Origin: an uncultured Aquimarina sp.
GTDB lineage: Bacteria > Bacteroidota > Bacteroidia > Flavobacteriales > Flavobacteriaceae
Reading direction: 5' to 3'
DNA length: 64,000 bases
Assembly: GCA_947500505.1 (NCBI GenBank)
Contig: CANMSL010000015.1
Location: 38,166 to 102,165, forward strand
The translations under genes and the position numbers were made by a program. Shown one piece after another: positions 53,619 through 60,903 of the stretch (positions are counted from its first letter, which is position 1; each line of letters starts with the position of its first letter). The notes beneath the pieces were generated by a model that saw only the letters and a program-made list of their open reading frames with translations, made no database searches and had not been told where the DNA came from.

Positions 53619-53952
53619 CGTGAATTAGAAATAAGAAAATTTACGTCAATCGGTAATCTATCTAAGATGGATCGTACTTCGACACCTATCCACCTCTGTA
53701 GCCAAGCTGAGCAAAGCTATCGAAGACAAACAAAATTTTGATCAAAAGTCTTGTCATTCTGAGCATGTCGGAGGAGCAATACCCTCCATAGGCCTGTGCG
53801 GTGAGGCTAATTTTCTCCTGTCATCTCGAGTCTTTAACTTTGCTCAGGACAGATGTAGTCAAGATATACTATGAAAAATCACTTAATTTGACGGCTTTTT
53901 AAAATTAAATACTTAGATAGGAGAATAACACCAATTATTTTAAAGTAAAAAA
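53619..53952. repeat. Non-coding region with dispersed-repeat-like sequence
   Basis: About 330 bases, richer in GC than the surroundings. It contains imperfect inverted words such as TACTTCGACACCTATCC and GCTGAGCAAAGCTATCGAAG, TGTCATTCTGAGCATGTCGG and TTGCTCAGGACAG. Such stretches resemble dispersed intergenic repeats of Bacteroidota genomes that contain TGTCATTCTGAGC and CTTCGACTACGCTCAGG-type words. Related words (ACTTCGGCTATGCTCAGA) occur near 60710. No gene seen. Confidence 0.45.
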
Positions 53953-54666
53953 TCAGATCATCTTTAAACGTTTATAGACACAATCTTTAAAAGTACGCCC
54001 TATAGGAATATGATGCCCTTGTATTTCTATAGTTTGGTCATATTCGTGTAGTAAATCTATTTTATTCCAATTAATAATATAAGATCGATGGGTTTGTATG
54101 AACTTTGAACCCTTTAGCTTTTCTCCTAACTTTAAAATAGAATATCTCACAGATAATTTTTTATTATCTGCTGTCACGATAGAACAATAGTTTTTTGAAT
54201 CTGTATGTGCAAAAAGGATGGTATCCATATTGACTTTCACCAATTTGTTACCACTCTTGATAAATATATCTCCAGATTCATTATGGGTATTTACTATAGA
54301 AATTGAGTCTTGTTTTCGAGCAAGAATCAGTGCAGCCTGCAAATCATCCTTGTTAATTGGTTTTGTTAAATATGCAACCGGGCGGATATCTGCTGCTCTA
54401 CTCATAGTATTCTTATTATTATCTGAGGTAGCAAAAAATACAGGTATTCCATATAATCTCTTAATACTATTTCCTAATTCAATACCAGATTCTTTACCTT
54501 TAAGATGAATATCCAATATAACCGCATCAGGCTTTAAAGATCCTATTTGTCTTAAAGCATCAACAGGGTCGGCTGAAGCTCCTAAAAAGAAATATCCCAG
54601 TTCTTCAATAGTAATTTTAATATCCTCCAGATGAAACACATCATCTTCTACAATATAAATATTCAT
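53953..54666 (-). CDS. REC-LytTR response regulator
   Basis: A 237-residue response regulator. The receiver domain (about 1-118) has the acidic pocket (IVEDD), phospho-acceptor Asp in AVILDIHLKG (about residue 54), Thr/Ser in FFATSDNN and Lys in YLTKPI. The LytTR DNA-binding domain (about 135-237) follows and is nearly the same as that at 50172. It is encoded 17 bases after the TPR histidine kinase and is its obvious partner. Targets unknown; the closeness to precursor B makes peptide genes plausible. Confidence 0.92.
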   Translation of the reverse strand: MNIYIVEDDVFHLEDIKITIEELGYFFLGASADPVDALRQIGSLKPDAVILDIHLKGKESGIELGNSIKRLYGIPVFFATSDNNKNTMSRAADIRPVAYLTKPINKDDLQAALILARKQDSISIVNTHNESGDIFIKSGNKLVKVNMDTILFAHTDSKNYCSIVTADNKKLSVRYSILKLGEKLKGSKFIQTHRSYIINWNKIDLLHEYDQTIEIQGHHIPIGRTFKDCVYKRLKMI

Positions 54667-54682
54667 GATCTGTATGCTTTAT

Positions 54683-56893
54683 TTACGCCGATAAAGGTTT
54701 AGAAATTGCCCCTTCTTCTTTAGTCAGCGATATGGTTATTGGGATCCTTAAGTCAAAACGCGTGCCAATTCTTTTTCCTGAAGAAACATGAATCGTTCCT
54801 TTATGCATTTTCACAAATCGATAGACAAGGTTAAGCCCCAACCCTGTTCCCTTCTCCCCACGTGTACCTGTGGTAGGTTTTTTTTCTTCCAAAGTAAAAA
54901 GATCCTTAAGCTGATCTTTAGACATTCCGACTCCAGTATCTATTACTGAACATAAAAACAGATTATCTTCACTTGTAAATTCTATCCGAATATTTCCTTC
55001 TTCAGTGTATTTTAAAGCATTACTTATCAGGTTTCTAAAAATAACGTGAAAAGCTCCTTTATCGAAATTGACCAATAAATCCTCTTCATATTTTAAATCA
55101 ATCCTGGTTTTCTTATAAGCTGCTTGTTGTTTATATCCTGATATAATTTCGCTTAACTGCTGATGTATTGATATTGGCTGAGGATTCATCTTATAACCAT
55201 TCATTTGTTCTAATGACCAATTCAATAAGTTATCCAACATGTTAGAAAGACTTTCAGAGTTTTGTTCCAAAGCCTGAGATAGTTCTATTGTTTTTTCAAG
55301 ATCACCTTTATCTATATGATACTTCAATATTTTACCTGATCTCTGGAATGGAATAATCATCCCTCTAAGATCGTGAGCAATAATAGAAAAAAGACGGTTT
55401 TTAACTTGGTTTGTAGAGGTTAGTTCCTTTTGTTGCTTCCTCAACTTTTGGAATGCCCAGGCACCAATTCCCAATATGACTAATAGGATACCAGCTGCTA
55501 ATAAATATAAATTTTGTTGCGCCTTGGCTTGTTTTACAATTAGTTCCTGTTCTTCCTTTTGCTTATTAAGAGTAACTATCTTAAGTTCCTTATCTTTTGT
55601 ATCATACTTTTTTTCTAAAGAAACTACCTTAGTGGATACTTCAACGTTTGTAATAGAATCTTTAAGGTTATGATATACTTTAAAGTGTGATAAAGCTCTT
55701 TGAGGTCTATTCATAATTTCATAATATTCGCCATAAACCTTTTCCATATACATCCTATAATCGGGTTTAGATACTTTCTTAACGATAGGTTCTAATTCAT
55801 TAATAAGCTCTTTAATTTTTTTTGCATTCTTTTTATTAGTATACACCTCAATTAATGCTTGAATACAATAATATATTTTTTCATCTTGCTTGGTTTTTTT
55901 TGCAAATTGATAGGCTTCATCAAAATATTTTTCGGCCTGATCATAATCATTATAATTATAAAAATACAGCCAGCCTTTTTCTTCTAATGCCGCTGCAATA
56001 TGATTATCCGCTTTTGACTCTTTAGCCAATTTGATAGCTTCATTAACGGCAATTTCAGATTCTTGATTTAAATTCATAAATCTATTATAAGTAGCTAAAT
56101 GTTTATAGCTAATCATCATAGCAAAATTATTATTGTTGGATTTTCCAAACTCCAAGGCTTTAACAATATATTTTTTAGCAGTTTCATATTGCTTTAATTT
56201 AAAAAAGCACGATCCTAAGTATCGATATGTACTACTCAAATCCCTAATCAAGTTATTTTCTTGTTTATATTCTAGAGATTTAAAAAAATTTTCTGCTGCC
56301 TTTTCATGCTCTGAAAGACGCATATACAAAACCCCTTTATGTTCATAAGTCTGATGAATTTCTTTTGTCAAATCTCTCTGTTTAGCTATAATAATGGTAG
56401 AATCCATATATGCTAGTGCCTTATAATATTCGGACTTTACATATTCCATGTATCCTCTCTTATCATAATAATGCAACCACGACTGACTTTCAGGATGTTT
56501 TTCTAATAACGTCCTGGATTTTTTTAAAAGGTCTTCTACTTCAGAATATCTATTTAGTGCAATAAGAATGTTTGTTTTCTCAGTATAGGCAAATACCAAT
56601 TCTTCATCAGCCCGAATTTTTTGACCTAAAGCAATAGCAGTATCCATATAATAAAGCGCAGAATCTATTTTTACCTTATTCAAATAAATACTTCCCAAAT
56701 TTATATAAATTCTTATTTTACATTTATTATCAACTTTTGACAAATAGAACTTATCATTAAGGATACTTTTATTTAGATCAGAAATTGAGTCAGTTTTCTT
56801 TTGCCATTGTTTACAGTATTCTGTTTCTGTTTGCGCCTGTGTGGCAATACCTATTAGAAGAAGAAACAAGTATAATAGTTTTTGTGTGGTCAT
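54683..56893 (-). CDS. TPR-containing sensor histidine kinase
   Basis: A 736-residue kinase. A signal peptide (about 1-20, ATQAQ) leads a periplasmic TPR array (about 35-410; for example YLGSCFFKLKQYETAKKYIVKALEFGK), a coiled coil, and a transmembrane helix (about 460-480). The cytosolic HisKA region has the phospho-His in FSIIAHDLRGMIIPF, and HATPase_c shows N-box NLISNALKYTEEG, G1 DTGVGMSKDQL and G2 GTRGEKGTGLGLNLVYRFVKMHKG. It passes phosphate to the REC-LytTR protein 17 bases downstream. The domain order matches the TPR-AraC protein nearby, suggesting related stimuli. Confidence 0.92.
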   Translation of the reverse strand: MTTQKLLYLFLLLIGIATQAQTETEYCKQWQKKTDSISDLNKSILNDKFYLSKVDNKCKIRIYINLGSIYLNKVKIDSALYYMDTAIALGQKIRADEELVFAYTEKTNILIALNRYSEVEDLLKKSRTLLEKHPESQSWLHYYDKRGYMEYVKSEYYKALAYMDSTIIIAKQRDLTKEIHQTYEHKGVLYMRLSEHEKAAENFFKSLEYKQENNLIRDLSSTYRYLGSCFFKLKQYETAKKYIVKALEFGKSNNNNFAMMISYKHLATYNRFMNLNQESEIAVNEAIKLAKESKADNHIAAALEEKGWLYFYNYNDYDQAEKYFDEAYQFAKKTKQDEKIYYCIQALIEVYTNKKNAKKIKELINELEPIVKKVSKPDYRMYMEKVYGEYYEIMNRPQRALSHFKVYHNLKDSITNVEVSTKVVSLEKKYDTKDKELKIVTLNKQKEEQELIVKQAKAQQNLYLLAAGILLVILGIGAWAFQKLRKQQKELTSTNQVKNRLFSIIAHDLRGMIIPFQRSGKILKYHIDKGDLEKTIELSQALEQNSESLSNMLDNLLNWSLEQMNGYKMNPQPISIHQQLSEIISGYKQQAAYKKTRIDLKYEEDLLVNFDKGAFHVIFRNLISNALKYTEEGNIRIEFTSEDNLFLCSVIDTGVGMSKDQLKDLFTLEEKKPTTGTRGEKGTGLGLNLVYRFVKMHKGTIHVSSGKRIGTRFDLRIPITISLTKEEGAISKPLSA

Positions 56894-56990
56894 AGTTGGT
56901 TAATTAATTTATCTTGTATATTCTAAATATCCTTTACTGATTTATATTAAAGGTGAACTTTGAAAACCAATTTAATTTTAATTTTCCGTT

Positions 56991-57425
56991 TCATCGATTC
57001 AAATATGTTACTCCTATCTCTATACCATTAGCCAATTCATACAAACTTGTTTCTGTAAGCATCTTTTTTAACTCTTTCCTTACAAGTACTATTTTATGAT
57101 GTACTGGGCAAGGTTTACGTGCATCACATTCTTTTAATCCTAATCCACAACCACTATAAATAGAATCACCATCAATTGCATATACAATTTCCTCAAGCAT
57201 TATCTGATTAATTTTTGCTTCTTTGATCAGAAACCCCCCTTTGGCACCTTTTATAGAATCTAACACCTGATTTTTTACTAGTTTCTGAAGTATTTTGGCA
57301 GTAAAAGCTTCTGGAGAATTAATCTCATTAGCTATTGCTTTTAAATTAGTACACTTATTTTGTAACGATTGTTGCGCTACATAAATAGAAGCCTTTATAC
57401 CATATTCACAAGCTTTAGAAAACAT
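56991..57425 (-). CDS. Rrf2 family transcriptional regulator
   Basis: A 144-residue winged-helix regulator. The helix-turn-helix spans about 20-60 (LKAIANEINSPEAFTAKILQKLVKNQVLDSIKGAKGGF). Three Cys in the pattern C-x7-C-x5-C (CGLGLKECDARKPC, near 92-105) are the usual ligands of a [2Fe-2S] or [4Fe-4S] cluster in IscR/NsrR-type members, so redox, iron or nitric-oxide sensing is likely. It stands alone, 97 bases beyond the kinase start. Target genes unknown. Confidence 0.9.
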   Translation of the reverse strand: MFSKACEYGIKASIYVAQQSLQNKCTNLKAIANEINSPEAFTAKILQKLVKNQVLDSIKGAKGGFLIKEAKINQIMLEEIVYAIDGDSIYSGCGLGLKECDARKPCPVHHKIVLVRKELKKMLTETSLYELANGIEIGVTYLNR

Positions 57426-57643
57426 ATTCTTCTAATTAAATATACTCAAATATATACATTAAATTTAAATCGGATGAAATTGTCCTAAATAAAATATACA
57501 TAAAACACCTTACCTTAAATAAACATCTGTATATCTTATATAAAAACGGAGTTAACCGGATTACTATAAAAGAGCATTGTAAATACCTAATTTAGGTAAC
57601 CGCCTTATTAACCAAAATAAATTAAATAGATGATGGATTTGTA

Positions 57644-58153
57644 CTAAATACCTTCCCTTTTATTAACGGGTGTAGTAGGATTATAACCAAATCCCGGAAT
57701 TTTTAATTCAATCTCTAATTGATCAAGTATGTATCCTATTGTTGCATAATGATGAATCGCGTGACTATTGGCATGTGCCAAGATACTCTCTAAAGTATAA
57801 TTTACGGTAACTTTTCCTTGTCCCATATTATCGGTTACGTGAATTAAATAATCTGTATTTACGTCGATATAAGAAAGTAAAGTTTCCTGAAGTGCATATA
57901 TATGATTTTTTGCAGCTTCTTTGTTGGTAGATATAATCTCATCTCTTTTCCGAGAAGTAAGATCAATATCATTAGTATCCAGCCCGTGAATAACACAATC
58001 AAAAAAATCTAAAGTGTGTCTGATATGAGATCCAATACTAGAATGATATGGCCCAACAGAATTGTCGCAGTAAGTTTCTGTATCTAGTGCATCTAATAAA
58101 ACAATTGCTTTATTGAGGTTATGGTTTATTGAGGATATAATAAGTTCTTTCAT
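57644..58153 (-). CDS. DinB-fold (YfiT/DinB family) protein
   Basis: A 169-residue four-helix-bundle protein from the ATG at 58153. The frame is open to 58246, but the leading residues look random and the family starts at MKELIISSINHNLNKAIVLLD. Metal-site histidines are visible in SSIGSHIRHTLDFFD and HANSHAIHHYATIGY, as in DinB/YfiT proteins, many of which are metal-dependent hydrolases or thiol transferases. It is unrelated to DNA polymerase IV despite the shared name. Substrate unknown. Confidence 0.75.
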   Translation of the reverse strand: MKELIISSINHNLNKAIVLLDALDTETYCDNSVGPYHSSIGSHIRHTLDFFDCVIHGLDTNDIDLTSRKRDEIISTNKEAAKNHIYALQETLLSYIDVNTDYLIHVTDNMGQGKVTVNYTLESILAHANSHAIHHYATIGYILDQLEIELKIPGFGYNPTTPVNKREGI

Positions 58154-58439
58154 AGAAAATATGGACGTAATATACATAATAAACTTACATAACAACTTTG
58201 GCAAAACGTTAAATTTATTATTTGCATATATAAAACACAATACCAAACTCCCAGGCTCGTTATTTATAAATCAAATATGAGAAATGGTCATGTCATGGTA
58301 GGATATCTATCACTTTTTTTATGGGTTAGCCATAAAAACTAAGACAAAGTGCGTATTTCATCGATTAATGACATTTATTTTTGGATGTTACTCAGAAATT
58401 ATTGTATACTTGTACTGTTCATTAAAAAGCCCCATAAAA

Positions 58440-59255
58440 ATGAAAAAACTTGCACTGATCTTAGTTTTATTTTGTTTTGTTTCACAAGTTAACGCTCAAA
58501 ACATCTATGAAGATGCTCTAACGGCTGCCAGCTATGCATATTCACATTCTAAAAAGGCACACGGAGCAAATAATGTATTCCATACTCAGGAATATGCTGA
58601 TAAAGCAATTGAAGCTTTTGAAAAAGTAGAAAATCTAGCAGATGAGTGTGGTTGTGCTGAAGCCAACGAAACAGCATACCAAGCTAAAACAAATATGGTA
58701 AGTTCTCTAGGTCAGGATACTTACGAACGTAGTAGATATTATGCAAAACAAGCCAAAGACCTTGGTCCTAAGTTATTAGAACAATTAACAGATTGTCAAA
58801 TTGATAATGGTAGTAGCGATTCTTATATTGGAGATGTAGCTAGTGCTGAAGAAGAAGCCATTGTAGTTGCTGCTGAAGAAGTAGCTCAGAAACAAAAAGA
58901 ATTAGAAGAGCAAAAACGTCAATTAGAAATCGAGCAGCAAAAACTACAACAACAAATTGTAGAGCAGCAAAAAGCTCAGGCCGAATTCGAAGAACAACGT
59001 GCAGCAGAACTAAAAGAACAAACACTAGTAAAAGAAAAAGCAGAGCAAGCATTACAGAAATTAGAGAGTGCTCTGCAAGAGTTAAGTATAGCTTTTGATG
59101 ATGAATCAATATTCGAATCTGAAAAAGATTATTTAAGAAGTGAAAATGAACTTCAAAACGAAACATTAAGTGATACAAAAAATTTCTACGTAAATAGAGC
59201 CAAAGAGCTTACAAAAAGTGCTATGCAACAATTTGCTGGATATACAGAAAATTAA
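58440..59255 (+). CDS. Secreted coiled-coil protein, unknown function
   Basis: A 271-residue protein from the ATG at 58440 (frame open from 58368). A signal peptide (about 1-20, SQVNAQ) is followed by a helical domain with four Cys (ECGCAEAN, DCQ; about residues 70-135), then a very long, Glu/Gln/Lys-rich coiled coil (about 150-215) and a C-terminal helix. It is probably periplasmic. No family recognised. A terminator follows, separating it from the polymerase cassette. Confidence 0.65.
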   Translation: MKKLALILVLFCFVSQVNAQNIYEDALTAASYAYSHSKKAHGANNVFHTQEYADKAIEAFEKVENLADECGCAEANETAYQAKTNMVSSLGQDTYERSRYYAKQAKDLGPKLLEQLTDCQIDNGSSDSYIGDVASAEEEAIVVAAEEVAQKQKELEEQKRQLEIEQQKLQQQIVEQQKAQAEFEEQRAAELKEQTLVKEKAEQALQKLESALQELSIAFDDESIFESEKDYLRSENELQNETLSDTKNFYVNRAKELTKSAMQQFAGYTEN

Positions 59256-59299
59256 TACGATTGAATTTTATTTTGTAGCCCCAAAATAAAATTTTTCAG

Positions 59300-59332
59300 A
59301 AACGGTATCTTAAATAGGATGCCGTTTTTTTT
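59300..59332 (+). terminator. Terminator upstream of polymerase cassette
   Basis: AACGGTATC and GATGCCGTT pair with one mismatch around a short loop, then eight T. It ends the coiled-coil gene transcript. Confidence 0.75.
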
Positions 59333-59374
59333 GTCCTATTGTGAATAAAATATAAAATTTTATTTATACTTTTT

Positions 59375-59406
59375 TGGAATTATTCCATAAATTTGGAATT
59401 ATTCCA
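59375..59406 (+). promoter_or_regulatory. Tandem palindromic operator of polymerase cassette
   Basis: Two exact copies of TGGAATTATTCCA (59375-59387 and 59394-59406), each with perfect six-base arms, 19 bases centre to centre. They lie just before and over the possible start codons of the Y-family polymerase. A LexA-like or S24/XRE-type repressor of the damage response is the natural ligand; none is encoded in the window. Confidence 0.65.
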
Positions 59407-59419
59407 AAAAAGTAAATAT

Positions 59420-60631
59420 TTGAGAACAATATTGCATCTTGATCTGGATACATTTTATGTATCTGTAGAGCGTCTTATAGACAGTTCGTTAAAAAATAAA
59501 CCTTTGCTAGTGGGTGGTATAAGTGATCGTGGTGTAGTTGCAGCCTGTAGCTATGAGACAAGAACGTATGGTGTACATTCAGGAATGTCCATGAAAATAG
59601 CTAAAGAACTGTGCCCAGAAGCCACCATCATAAAAGGTAATGCCGGAACATATAGCAAATACTCTGATCTGGTAACAGAGATTATCAAAGAAAAAGTTCC
59701 TGTCTTCGAAAAATCCAGTATTGATGAGTTTTATGCAGACTTATCCGGAATGGATAAATTCTTTGGTGCTTATAAATATGCGTCAGAGCTTAGGCAAAAA
59801 ATCATATCGGAAACAGGTTTACCAATTTCTCTGGGTTTTGCTCAAAATAAAGTGGTTTCTAAAGTTGCAACAAATGAAGCAAAACCCAATAACCAATTAA
59901 AAATTGATTTTGGTACCGAAAAACCTTTTTTAGCTCCATTATCAATCAAAAAAATACCTATGGTTGGTGATAAAACTTTTCAAACACTACGCAGCTTGGG
60001 TATACGAAAAGTAAAAACGATACAAGAGATGCCCGTTGATATTATGAAAGGAGTTCTGGGAGTAAACGGACTAACAATCTGGAAAAGAGCCAATGGAATA
60101 GATAACACTCCTGTGATTGCATTTTCTGAGCGTAAATCTATTTCTACAGAAAGAACATTTGATAGGGATACCATAGATGTTTACAAACTTCGCAATATAC
60201 TAGTAGCGATGACAGAAAACCTGTCCTATCAATTACGTAGAGGCAATAAGCTATCTGCTTGCATTACGGTCAAGATCAGATATTCTGATTTTAACACCTA
60301 CTCAAAACAACTTAAAATACCCTATACAAGTGCTGATCATATTTTAATTCCCAAAATTTTGGAACTATTTGAAAAATTATATCAAAAAAGACTATTAGTG
60401 CGATTAATAGGTATCAGATTTAGTCACCTGGTAAGTGGGAATTACCAAATAAATCTTTTTGAAGATGATGAAAAACAACTCAATCTCTACAGAGCTTTAG
60501 ATCATATCCGAGATCGATACGGAGATCGGAGTGTCATCAGAGCTGTAGCGATGGGCGCTAAAACTATTGGTAGAATGCAAAATCCGTTTAATGGCCAACC
60601 TCCTGTTATATTGGCACATCGAAAACAATAA
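59420..60631 (+). CDS. dinB: Y-family DNA polymerase (Pol IV type)
   Basis: A 403-residue translesion polymerase from TTG at 59420. A longer frame starts with TTG at 59393, but that codon lies inside the second operator palindrome, and family similarity begins at RTILHLDLDTFYVSVERL. Catalytic acids are in LDLDTF (residues 8 and 10) and SSIDEFYAD; helix-hairpin-helix (PMVGDKTFQTLRSLGIRKVKT) and little-finger domains follow. It synthesises across damaged DNA at low fidelity. A second DnaE follows, as in the imuB/dnaE2-type damage cassettes. Expected to be damage-inducible through the operator. Confidence 0.92.
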   Translation: MRTILHLDLDTFYVSVERLIDSSLKNKPLLVGGISDRGVVAACSYETRTYGVHSGMSMKIAKELCPEATIIKGNAGTYSKYSDLVTEIIKEKVPVFEKSSIDEFYADLSGMDKFFGAYKYASELRQKIISETGLPISLGFAQNKVVSKVATNEAKPNNQLKIDFGTEKPFLAPLSIKKIPMVGDKTFQTLRSLGIRKVKTIQEMPVDIMKGVLGVNGLTIWKRANGIDNTPVIAFSERKSISTERTFDRDTIDVYKLRNILVAMTENLSYQLRRGNKLSACITVKIRYSDFNTYSKQLKIPYTSADHILIPKILELFEKLYQKRLLVRLIGIRFSHLVSGNYQINLFEDDEKQLNLYRALDHIRDRYGDRSVIRAVAMGAKTIGRMQNPFNGQPPVILAHRKQ

Positions 60632-60763
60632 AACTAATAAAAATGATGGCATCCGGTCGGGCTAACTATCTACTAGAGATTCAGTAACGCTATCTATATC
60701 TTTTATGTATACTTCGGCTATGCTCAGAACACAAAAAAGGATACCATTTCTATCTCTGATGCG
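60632..60763. other. Spacer between dinB and repeat block
   Basis: Part of the 272-base gap to dnaE. It includes a dispersed-repeat-like word (ACTTCGGCTATGCTCAGA near 60710) similar to sequence near 53700-53880. No gene. Confidence 0.4.
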
Positions 60764-60812
60764 ATGAGTAATGAGTAATGAGTAATGAGTAATGAGTAAT
60801 GAGTAATGAGTA
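60764..60812 (+). repeat. Heptamer tandem repeat 1
   Basis: Seven perfect copies of ATGAGTA. Every unit brings an ATG and a TAA or TGA, so no long frame can run through it. Confidence 0.95.
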
Positions 60813-60826
60813 AAAGATAAAAAATC

Positions 60827-60903
60827 CAACTATCAACTATCAACTATCAACTATCAACTATCAACTATTAACTATTAACTATTAACTATCAACTATCAAC
60901 TAA
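60827..60903 (+). repeat. Heptamer tandem repeat 2
   Basis: Ten copies plus a partial unit of CAACTAT, three of them with the variant TAACTAT (60869-60889). The last partial unit touches the dnaE start codon at 60904, so the whole ribosome-binding region of dnaE is repeat DNA. Confidence 0.95.

Noticed and set aside
57644..58246. DNA polymerase IV (dinB) from the DinB name
   Set aside because: The sequence is the metal-binding four-helix DinB fold; the polymerase is at 59420-60631.
60764..60903. CRISPR-like array
   Set aside because: The units are seven bases long and directly adjacent, with no spacers and no cas genes.
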